From Clostridiaceae bacterium (GTDB lineage Bacteria > Bacillota > Clostridia > Christensenellales > CAG-917), in NCBI GenBank assembly GCA_031289315.1, contig JAITPR010000022.1:62001-126000 (forward strand): 64,000 nt of DNA, in the 5' to 3' direction. Both the position numbers and the translations under genes were made by a program. Shown piece after piece: positions 34,664 to 46,800 of the stretch. Below the pieces are notes generated by a model. It saw only the letters and a list, made by a program, of their open reading frames with translations. It made no database searches and was not told where the DNA came from. The stretch's first letter is position 1. The number at the start of each line of letters is the position of its first letter.

Positions 34664-34669
34664 TATAAT
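34664..34669 (+). promoter_or_regulatory. Possible second promoter directly before the giant gene
   Basis: A consensus TATAAT without a good -35 box. A perfect stem-loop CCTATAT-TAC-ATATAGG (34677-34693) begins seven bases later, the same spacing as at 32463/32471. Confidence 0.4.
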
Positions 34670-34676
34670 TAAAGAG

Positions 34677-34693
34677 CCTATATTACATATAGG
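34677..34693 (+). other. Stem-loop at the predicted 5' end of a second transcript
   Basis: CCTATAT, TAC, ATATAGG: a 7-bp perfect stem placed like the one at 32471. Confidence 0.5.
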
Positions 34694-34695
34694 TC

Positions 34696-34785
34696 AAAAG
34701 ACGAATTGATGCACTGCCCTATCGTGAAAGCGGTCAAGGCAAAAGACGAATTAATGTGATACCAATAATCGCGAAAGCGGTTTAT
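34696..34785 (+). repeat. 45-base direct repeat in the giant-gene leader
   Basis: AAAAGACGAATT-G/A-ATG and ATCG-T/C-GAAAGCGGT recur 45 bases apart (starts 34696 and 34741), with a diverged middle. It lies 50-135 bases before the ATG. Confidence 0.75.
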
Positions 34786-34831
34786 AAAAATTTGTTCGGC
34801 GTCGGACTTTAAACGACGCAGGGAGGCTCTC

Positions 34832-37800
34832 ATGCGGGGTTTTCAACACGATAGAAAAAGCAATTCGAAAGCGGTGGCTGTTGCCACAACCGGAAGAGAT
34901 TCAACGCCCCTATTAGGGGACACGAGGGGGGAACCCCGCACTGAACAGGTGTGGTGGCGCGGCAATGTTGCGGCGGAAGCCCCCGCTTTTCGCACCCATA
35001 AGGGGACCTTTCGACTGCGCGCTTCGCGCTCCGCTCAAGGTGACAATCTAAAGAACCCTCCCCCATTGAGTGACACGTTAAGGGACACCCCATGTGGCGG
35101 CGCGGTTTCGCGCGGCGTTTTTTCACATACGCGCATAAGCCCGTGTGCGAAGAACACGCACGCAGGCAAAGGCTTCCGGCGTTATTTAACCGGCGGGCTA
35201 GCCGTGGTGATGTTTATCATCTTAGCGGCGGCGGCATTCGGGCTGGTGTTTGTCGGGGATACGCTGACGGGCGATAGCGGCGGCGGGGACACGTTGAACG
35301 TGGCGGACGCATTGCAAGCTCCATCGACATCGGCTAGAATCGTAAATTATAACAACGGCAACAACGGTGTTATTGTGTCGGAGGGCGCGGCTTTGGGCAT
35401 CAGCCTCATAGACACCGATTTACGCATATCGCCGGAAAGCGCCGCATGGTACGGCGCACAAGGCACTTCCAACAATAACAACCTCATCGGTGCCTACGGT
35501 TGGGGTGTTGGTTACGAAATGTGCAATTCTCCGGGCGTAGGTTGGGGAAGCAGCGGCAGTTGGAAAAACGGCAATGTCTTACTTTTTTCTAAGATAAAAT
35601 TAGATAAGGAGGTGGTGGCGCTCCGCAGGATGGGGATGCTCACCATAAACATAAGCGCGTACTTTGTTTCCATGTCATCTGCGGACAGAGGCGCAATCGG
35701 CATAGGAAAGCCGGGTCTTACGGATTCCGACATTTATGTAAACCATGCATCGCAATCCGACATTGCACCGGAGACCAACCAAAACTGGGTGGAACCGGAA
35801 TATGCTTGGGGCGGTTGGTCTGAGATACACACATCGGCAAGCTATGCTTTAGGATCAAGCGGCACCGATGCGGACGAATACATATATTACTGCGCTTGGT
35901 TTGAGCCGGACGGCGAGCTTTCCTCCGTCATGGCACTTATGCGCTTCAAGATAAATTACGTGAAAGAAAACGCTGTCGTGCATTTCAGAAAGGATAACAT
36001 TTCCTTGACCAGTTCGGGGATAACGACACAATCCGGCACAACGACAAGCTCCACCTCCAACGGTTCCGTCACCACCACGGACGGAAAGGCGTCATACAAC
36101 AACAACGCCATAAACTACAACCAAAGCCCCGGTGCAAGCTTTGACACAAAGACCAGCACCATCACCTTGCGGGCGACGGTGCCGACGGGCTACATCTTCG
36201 GAGGGTGGTACGTGTCCACCACGGAGCAGACGGGTACCCCCGCCGTCAACCGAACGTCCACGCTTGCCCAAATTCGGGCGGCGTATGAGTCGACCACTTG
36301 TAAGCTGCTGACGACAAGCAACGCGGATATAACCGTGTCGCTTTACGCTGCCGGTTCGCTTGCGGACAGTTCTGCAAGCGGGGCGGCTTTGGTAGGCGGT
36401 AAAATACTTCTGCGAAACTACGGTGCCTATAAGGGGACGTATCTCCGTGCGCTTTACATACCCATGGTCTACCCCGTCACCTATGCAGTCGGCAGTCCTT
36501 CCAATAATGCGGCTAGCGGTAAAACCGCCGTGACGAACTATCTCATATACGACACATCGTACACACAGCCAAGCGGCGCCACCCTTTGGGGAATAACGGA
36601 TGCCTTCCTGTCGTGGAGCTATAACAGCACCGCGATGAACGCCGGTGCGACATTTACAAATTTGGCATCGACCACCGCCACCGATAAATTAGTTACAAAC
36701 TATGCCTATCTTTCAACGGGTTACACGCTGACTGCAACATGGTCAAGCTATGCGCCGGGAGGTCTTACCGGCACGCTAGTCAATTTTACGTCACAAGCAA
36801 CCCAAAACGTGTCGCACGGCGATTACACGGATATGTATTTTACATCGTCATGGGTCGGCAGTAATGGCTCTTATTACGATTTAGTGGCGGTACACGCCAA
36901 GTACACCGCCGGCGCGTTTAACGGCACAACCGTGACGTTGGAGCAAAACGGCTCATATTGGGTGTTGCCGTGGGCGTGCGGCAGCTTTACCTTGGAACCG
37001 GAAGTAAAGCCGAAAACATTTACCATAAGTTTTAACAACTCCACGGGCCATAGTTTTTCTCTACCTAGCAGTATTACTTATATCTACGGCGTGGGCAAAT
37101 CGCAAGCCGATTTGCCGCTTGCCACCGGCGGCGGCGGTTACACCTTCTTCGGGTGGTCTACGAGCAGCGGCGGCAATATCACGGCGGGTCAAATAGTCTC
37201 CACCACAGCCACAACAAATCCTTACCCGCTTTACACCGTTCGGTCAACGGCGGTTCCTAAAACAACGCCTGCAAACACGAGATGGGGCGGCACTCCTTCC
37301 ACCGCTAATCAGGATGTGGTCGTCATCGCAGGCGATCACGACACAAACGATGGAGAATCGTACAACGGCACCAACGATGGTTCTTTTGAATGGTTGAACT
37401 ATGCGCATTGGGCAAGTCAAAGCAGTGCTAGCGGCACGGGCAGAGGGCCTATTAATCATGAAGGCGGCGTTCACTACTATTCATACGGCACCTATATTAC
37501 GCTTTCCGGCGAGGCGCTTAAAGCGTACAACAACGGTGCCACCATAACTGTGTCCGCAAGAGCTTATCTAATGGCTTTGGCGGTAACCAATCCTAGTTCA
37601 AACAATCCCGTGTCGACTGCATCTTCCACCGTTTGGATTGGCATAGGAAAAGGACGTTACACTTCCGTACACCCCGGCAACAGACATCCCACGGATACGG
37701 GCAACGGTGTTCCCGCAGAATACGAAAACTATACTTGGACGAGTCGCAAGCGTGATAACACAACATCAACGAATTGGAATGACTGGAATTGCGGTTGGTC

Positions 37801-40800
37801 GAATACCGGAGAAATTTCTTTTAACCCTAATAACGGCGACAAACCGGAATTTACCATAGTAGTAGTCGGCGAGTTATGGAACAACGCTACTAGCAAAACC
37901 CGTAACGGAATCGAGTTCTCTGCGGCGAACGAGATTGGCTTCTCCATAAGATTCGGCAACGTAAACTCAACAATAACTTACGATGCAAACGGCGCCACCT
38001 CCGGCACCACTTTCACAACCGTCAAAAAAAGCACCGACAACCCTGCCCTGCCCTATAATTCTTTCACCAGAACCGGTTACCGCTTTGTGGGTTGGAACAC
38101 TTCAAACACTTTAACCAGCTTGAAACAACCCACCACCTCTGCCGGTACGGCAACGATAACATATTACGCGATTTGGGTGCCTCACAACTACATGGTTGGT
38201 TCCTACGACATATACACGGGCGCGGACGGCTTTGGGTCATATTACACCTCCGAAGGGTTGCAATCGCAGGATGCAGGTTCAAGCGGCACTAGCCCGATTT
38301 ACGTGTTGGCGCGGCACCCGGACATTCGAAGTTACAATTATAACGCCACCCTAAAGGGTGAAAAACCCCCCGCAAATTATAATTTGGGCGTGGGCATCGC
38401 CAATCAGACAAATTGGCACGGAGACGAAGCTTCCCCGCCGAAGGCTAACGACCACACGGGCTATTTGCTGACGGTCTCCCCCGGCGATAACGTCCGCGCT
38501 TTACGCAAGCCGAATACCGCCGTTGCAAACGCGTCTTGGGCAACTCTGTCGACTATACCCGCGTCACAATTTATGTCAACCGGCACAGGCAGCACGGGAG
38601 TAATTGAAATCGGAGTCAATCTTTTAGGCACGGCTGCCGGCAGCACCAATTCATATACTTACTTTGTCGTATGGGTGTTAGCCCCTCAAAAAACGTATAC
38701 GACGACGACAAACCCGACCGTGGATTACGGCAATTCGGTTGACCTTGCGGCGCAGGTTTCATTGGCGCACACAAAAACTTCCGTTCAAAGCACCATTACG
38801 GACTGGAAAAAATCCGGCGAAAGCGGCGCGCATAAGTGGCGCGATGGACGCAACGGCATCCTTTTTGACGTCGCCGAAAACGGCACATATCTCCCCACGG
38901 TGAAGTGGACGGACGTCATGGGCGGAAAAACCCTTGTTTCCACCGCCACCTTTACCACCGGTCCCAGTGTGACGATTAAACCGTTGATACTTGGGTTTAC
39001 TGCTACGGGCAGCACCGAAACCGTCTACACGGGGACGACTCAGAGCTTCCCGCATGTCCTTGGCGTTGTCGTATCAAAATATACGACCGATGCGACAAAG
39101 GCAAAGGCAGTGCAAACCTTTAACAAGGAATACGGCAATTTGGCGACGTGGTATGACCTTGTATATAACACAACCACGGGTGTTATGGGCGGTTTGCGTC
39201 CGCTAACCCTAGCTTATGATTTTTATCCGCGCTTTATATCGGCTTGCACGGACACTTGCACAACCACCGCTTGGTATAAAATGATAGGCGGTGCTACGAC
39301 TACGGCGAACGACCCCGACGGCTTCGAGGCCTGCGTCAATCACCACGCTAAGCAAACCGCGTCCGCATTCACTCTTGCCGGAAAATACGCGCTGAGCGGC
39401 GGTCTGCTGCACTTCCATTCCGGGCAAAGCACTGCCGTCTTCAACACCAACTATATATGGGATCCGTCCGTAAATACGACTCCGGACAACAATAAGGAAA
39501 ACCAATCGTTGGTTACGACCTCGATCCGTGCGACGATAAAACCCGCCACCGCCACCGTGATGTTGTTTGAAACATACAAGCAGTACGGCGACAACGACCC
39601 CGCTAAAAACGTAACCGACGACGAAAACGACACCATAGGTAGAATAGACTCTATAGACGGAACAAGCACTATAGACAGAACCTTAGTGAATTCGCCTAGC
39701 TTCCTTGTGCTTTTGTCCGGCTTGCTCGGAACGGATTTCTCAACATCCGACGGTACCAATAATATTCTCGACAAGGCTCTTAAACGGAGCGAGTATGTCG
39801 GCGCCGTGTCGACGGGCAAACACGGCTCCTCCCTTGCGGCTTCCCCCGCGGGCGCGTATAACATAATATTCGACACCAAATTGACCGGCTATCTGCTGCG
39901 TTCAAACTATGACTTTGTTGCCTCAACGGGAAGCGCTATGTACTCCTCCGTCGACACCTACGGAGCGCCGTCCGGGGCTATCACACAAAACGGTATCGTC
40001 GTTTCAACCGCCGATGCCGCCCGCTTTATCGTCAATAAACGTATAATCACGTCTAACCTTGCGGCAAGCTATTCATATACCTACACCGGCGCGGTGCGAG
40101 GTCCTGAACTCGAAATCGGCAACCTGCCCTCCGCCATAACCGACCCCGTCTTGCTTAAGTATAAAACCGGCACCGACGGCTTCTTATCCGCCTACGGCGC
40201 GGCGACGACCGAAACCGCCGCTAAACAGTTTACCTCCGGCAGCAAGCTATTGCAGATTGCGGAAATTCGCGCAGGTACCTATTCGGTTACCTTGACGCTC
40301 TCCGACGCCGATAAGGACAACTTCCAGTTATCCGCCGATCTATGGGCGACCTCGTGGACGATTGCCAAAAAATCAATTTCAACCGAGTTCTCAGCGGAAT
40401 CTGCTTCCATGGTCTACGGCGACGCCGACTACGGCGGCAAGCTGCTGACCTTGTCAGGATTGGTTGCCGGCGATACCCTGCGCTTTAATGTGGCGGTTTC
40501 AAGCAACCCGGCAGGGCTAGCCCTCCGACGCGTCGGAACCAACAGCTATATGACCGCCGACGGCGCTATCGCCTTTACCTCCGCGGCAAATTCTAAGTGG
40601 TTCTACGGAAACGGCGTCGGCACCTATACCATAAGCTTGACCGGCATCGCTCAAACCGACGCCGACCGCAAGGGCGCCGTGCCTAAATACGGCACCGCCT
40701 TGAATTCCGACTATACCGATGTGACTCCGTCAACTACGATTACTATCGGAAGACGCGTCGTTAGCGTGGTCTTAAGCCTCACTAACCTGGCTACCCAAAC

Positions 40801-43800
40801 CTATAACAAAACCGCCTTCGGCTACAACTTCGCCGTGAGCGGCATAATCTCCGGCGACGACATCAAACTGGTCTTCGGCACAAGCGGCGGCACCGTTACC
40901 ATAAGCCCCAATTTGGTTTCCGGCGTAATGGGTAACAATACCACCGGTACCGCTCTACCCACGGGCGTGACGACTAACTATTCAATAACCGCAGTCAACG
41001 CCGGTACATACGTCATGACCTTGACCGGGCTTTCCGGCTCCGCCTCCGCCAACTACGACTATTCGTTTACCGTCGGCGCGACTACCGTCACAAGCGTTAC
41101 GTGGACAATATCTAAACGCGAAATCGACCCCCAATGGCTGCTCAACGGCGCCACAAACTTCGCTCCCGTTTACAACGGCTCCGCTTTCACAATGACGGCT
41201 ACCCTGCCCGCCGCCTCCGGAAATATCAACGTAATCGCCGGTGATACCGTTTCCGCTACGCTGTCGGGCGACGTTTCCAAAACCGCCGCCGCTTCGTATA
41301 CCGCGAACGCCGCGCTTGCCGGTGCCTCCGCCGCTAACTATTCGCTTAAAACCACCTCTAAGGCTTGGTCAATTGCTCAACGTCCCGTCGTCGGTGCATT
41401 CGATACTACCGGCACGCCGTTTACCTATTCGGGCAATCCGCAGGGCATTATATTCAGCTTAAACCCCGTTTCCGGCAATCCTAATTCCGGCGTGGTCAGC
41501 GGCGACTCCGTTCCCGCGCAGTATAACGCAACCGCCGGCGTAGCCTATAACTCCGCAAGCGGGCTGTTCTCCGCAACCAACGTGGGTAGCTATACCGTCA
41601 CCGTCACCGGGCTTGACAACCCTAACTACTCGCTCACCAACGGCGGCATAAATGCCGGCTTTGCAATCAATCCCTATGCCCTCACCGTCAATTGGTCTAA
41701 CCTTTCGTTTATCTACGACGGCGCGGCTCATGCCCCCTCCGTGGCGGTGCAAAGCTATCCCAAAGTCGGCGACAGCGTTACCTTGACCTTCAAAACCGGC
41801 GCCGGTATCACTAATTCCGCGACAAACGCCGGCGACTATAACGCCGAATTGGTACAACTCTCCGGCGGCAACTACACGATTGCAACCGCCTCCCTTACAA
41901 GAGCGTGGGCAATTACGCCGCGTGAATTGACCTTTACTTGGGCGGATTACCACGAAACCGGCTCCTCCTATGAATACAATACGTATAAGCACGGGAAAAC
42001 TCTAGTTATAACTAATCTTGCGTCAAGCGATACCGTTAACTTAGTCTTCTCTCTTACGACCGGCGCAACGTCTACGCTCACAAGCGGCGGCGCCGTAAAC
42101 AACAATACGCAATATCTCTTTACCGCAGTCAACGCAAATCCCTATGCGGTAAGCGGCTTCGCGCTCACCGGCAACACCGGTAACCCCGCAGTCGTCGCAT
42201 CGGCTAACTACACAATAAAACACGTCGGCTCCTATTCGTGGTCCATAACCGCTAAGGAAGTCGTCTTGACGTGGAGCTTCGTGGAATGGCTCCCCGGCGG
42301 CGGCACTCAAGCGGACGCTTCCCCCTCCACCTATAACGCCAACTACCACGGCGTTACCGCCACCGCCAACGGTATCGGTAGCGACGTCGTAACCGTCATT
42401 TTAAGCGACTACAGAAGTATTGCCGTCGGCGAATTTACCGCTACGGCTACCGGCTTATCCAACGCCAACTACTCGCTGCCCGCCGTCAAAACACAGACCT
42501 ACAAAATTATACCGCGCACGCTTGCCGTGTCGTGGGCGCGTACCGCCGTGCAAGACCCGTTCGTCTACAACGGCACCGAGCAGGGCTTCGTCGTAACCAT
42601 AAACAACATCGCCGCTACCGACGCACTCACGTTTAGCGTGACCCGTACCAACGTCACTCCTACGGTGACCTCCGTGTCCTCGTCCGGCAACTCCACACAG
42701 CTGCAAGTAAATGTGACCTCCGTCAACGCCAACGCAAGCGGCGAAAGCTACGCCGCCGCTCTGTCACTAAGCGGCGAACTGTCCGGTAACTACGTGTTCG
42801 CGGACGGCTCCACCCTTGCTAACAGCTTCACAATTAACCCGCGTCCCATAGCCGCCTCGTGGCCTATCGACGACTTCAGCTATGACGGGCAAACCCACGT
42901 TATATTGGCGTACGACTTGAGCGTTCCCGGCGATACCGTTACGTTTACCTACGTCAACGACGCAACCTATAAGAATTCCGCCTCCGCAAAGGGTACCTAT
43001 ACCGCTAAAATCAATGCCATTTCCGGCAACGCCGACGCTCTCGTTAACTATACGCTGACCGGCGCTACCGATTTGACCCATACGTGGTACGTTCGCCCCC
43101 GCCAAATAACCGTGTCTTGGACAAACCATTCCTTCGGCTATGACGGCACTAAGCAAGGCGTTACCGTTACCCTAAGCAACATCTTACCCGGCGATGCCGA
43201 CGCTCTCGTGTTTAAGGCGCGTCTGCTCAAAAACACCGTGTCCGTCACGGACTCCTTAACCTTTGGAATTTCAATATCGGACGCCGCCGTTTTAACCAAA
43301 ACTACCTACACCGAAAACGACGAAAACAGAGTGCGGATTTCCTTCACGTTCCTGTATGAACGCGACGCCGCGGTCTACTTAGCCGAAATGCTCACAAAGC
43401 AAGTGGACGGCGAAACCGTCGCCGATATTACCGGCGGCGCCGCCGCAAGCTATACCTACTACTTCACCCCCGGCAACGTCGGCGATTTCACAATAGCGCA
43501 ACGCGAATTAGTACTCAACTTTGCGGAAATTTCCGGCGCCGATTTGAGAACCGCCGCCTACGCATACGTCTACGGCGGACAACTTTTGGGACAAGGCGTT
43601 CAATTTACCGTGTCCAATATCGTATACGGCGACGGTTCCACGGTGAACCGCGACGAAATCGAATTGATTTACAACGACGGCGTTAGCAACCTAACTAACG
43701 TGCTTACAACCGGCGTGTCGCATATCCAAAATCTGACGCAAACCAACTACCGCGCCGCCGCTTACGTGACCTCCGTCACGCTTGCCGCCGCCTCCGGTTC

Positions 43801-46800
43801 AAACGACAACTCCAACTACAAGCTGCCCGTAACAACATCAAAAAGCTTCTCCATAGACAGAAAATCCGTGGATTTGACATGGTATATCGCCGCGTCCGCG
43901 TCCGGAATTGCGAATATAGCGTCCGCTACGGCTTACACCGTCCCGTTTACCTACTCTGCTTCCGATAAGTTCGTTTTGGCAGGCTTCGAAACCGCCGCCG
44001 CCGGCAATAAGGACGATAAAAAGGTTCTGACCGCCGACGCCGCTTCGATTTCCTTAGTCTACTCCGGCAACTCCGGCAGAAGCGCGACAAGCTACACGGC
44101 AACCGCCGGTTTCACTAACTCCGGCATAAGCAACAACTACTCCGTGTCCTCAGGCGCCTCACAAGCGTGGAAAATCAATCCCTTTAAGCTAACCGTTACG
44201 TGGACGTACGACGGCGTTTCCGGCGCCGAATGGAATACCGCGGCAGGCGTGCTTAACGTCGTCTATGACGGCTTTGTCCACAATATTGTGCCCGTTTTCG
44301 ATAAGTTCGAGGGCGATACCGTGCTAGTCGTGGATTGGCTCTTAGACCGCGATAAAATCAACGTCAAGGACGACGGCGCAGAGGCTTACGGCTTATATAC
44401 CACCGGCGTCGATTCCATAAACAACACAAATTACACGCTCGTCGACGCCTCCGGCTTAGAACAGACTTGGGCTGTCCTGCCGCGCGAAATATCCGTGCAG
44501 TTCGGCTCCGGCTCCTTTACCTACGACAAAACCGCTCAGGGCATTTTCGCAACGTTCGGCAATATCGTCGCCGGTCAGGCAAACGCCGTGCAAATCCGCG
44601 CAAATATAGACGGCGGTACGGCATTCACAGTTACTCCCCCGGTAGGCTCCGACGGAACCTCCTTCCAGTACAAATTCACCGCCGTTAACGCCAAAACCTC
44701 TCCCTATACCGCCAATATAGTCGGTACTCTTAACACTAACTACAGGGTCGTCGAAACGTCCGGCTCATGGTCGATAAACAAGCGTGCGATAACCGTGGAA
44801 TGGGCGCCTATCGACGTAAACGCTTCGCTCGTCGGCAGTGTGTATGTCTACACCTACAACGCCGCGCAACAAGGCATTTTCGCCACCTTTAAGAACATAA
44901 TAGCCGGCGATAACCCCGCCCTTACCGTGTCCTCAAACGGAACCGCCGTGTCCTCTCCCGTCGCCGCAAACGGCAACGGCTCCGACTACTCGGACGGCGG
45001 CTATTCGCTCATCAGCTTTACGCAAGACTTCACCGCTAAAAACTATTCGGCGGCGGGCTACCTTGCAACCGTCTCCGCAGTAGCCGACGACACAAATTAC
45101 ACGGTAACCCTCTCACAGCAGGCTTGGCAAATTGATAAAAAAGAAATCCATATCTCGTGGGTCATTGCGGGTACCTCGACGCCTTACGCCGAACCCTTTA
45201 TCTATGACGGCAACGACCACGGTATATCCGCCGCCGTCGACGCAACCGCTACCCCGGGAACCGTAGATACCAACTATAAGGTATACACGGGCGACACCGT
45301 AAGCTTCGTCTATTCCGGCGACGTCTTGGCGCGCGATGCAAATATCGGCGGCGCGTCCTACTCTGTATCCGCCGCTTGCGCCTCCGACCTCCCCTCAAAT
45401 AACTATTATTTGGCGGACGCAAACGCCGACGGCAGTTATAAGATAAATCCGCTTCAGGTTGTCGTTACGTGGACCTACGACGACGTTGCGGGCGCCGATT
45501 GGAATACCGTCGCCGGCGTGCTTACCGTCGTCTATGACGGCAATCCGCACAACATCGTCCCCGTCTTCACAAACCGCAAGGGTACCGATACCATAACCGC
45601 AACTCTCGATTTGGCAAATCAGGTCAACGTCAAGAACTCCGGCGACGGACTGTATACCTCCACTATCACCGCAATAAGCAATCCTAACTACACCATCGTC
45701 GGCGGTGCCGTGTCCGGTCTTTCCGCCTTGTGGCGCATAGAAAAACGTACCGTTTCCGTCACCTTTGCGGGAAATACCAACCTCACCTACACCGGTTCCG
45801 CGTTGGGCATATCACTGGCGTTCGGCAACATGGTTGCCGCCGACGTACTGTCCTTTACCGTGACTACCTCCGTACTGTCCGCCGCAAACGGCGTGATTGT
45901 CGCCACAAACGCAACCGCTTTGAACGATACCTTATTCAAGGTCGCCAAAGCCGCCGACGCGCCTTCACCCGTTACCGCTTGGTTCAGAGCAATCAAATAC
46001 GGCTCCTACACCGTGGGCGGTATCGAAATGAATACGGAAGGCTCGTTTGAAAACTATACCCTGCAAGCCTCCGACCCCGTTACCTTTACCATAAGCAAAA
46101 AGCAAATTAAAGTGACTTACACCGTGGCTTCCTACGTGTATAAGGCGGGCGCGCATACCGCTTCCGTAAACATAGACGGCATTTACAAGAATACCGAAAC
46201 CGATACGTACGATAAGGTCATACTTACCTTCACCTTCCCGACGGAAACCGGCTTCTCCGGCGCGTTCACGGGTCTTGTGGAAAATAAAGCCTATGACTTC
46301 ACCTTCACGGACGCCGGTACCTATACGATTTACGTTAGCAACATCGCCGGCGACGACGGTATTAACTATGAATTCGACACGACCTCCTCGCTTTCGCAAA
46401 GCGTAACCGTCGCACCTAAGCCTATTTCCGTCAAGTGGTTCATTACCGGCACGTCAAACGAATATTACTCTCCGCTCTCCTACAACGCGACGGCGCAGGG
46501 TATCTTCGCGGCTCCCGAAAGCACCGGCGGCGAACGCGGCTTGTCTAGCTGGGCAGGCGTCTATGCGGGCGACTCCGTAACGGTAATCTCCGAACAAAAC
46601 TCCTACACCAACGCCGCCGCCTATACCGCGGGCGCGTCCATTAACACATCTCTTGGGCAAGGCAGTAACTACATAATAGACGAAAACTCCAAATCCAAAG
46701 AATGGGTCATCAGTAAAGCCGTTATATCCTTCGACAACGTCACGGAAGCAGGCACGTCCAACGACGGCGACTTCTCCTTCGCGTACGACGGAAGCAATCA

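Noticed and set aside
34437-35126. Minus-strand frames with CHLERSA-type peptides
   Set aside because: They are translations of the dispersed repeat, a common false gene type.
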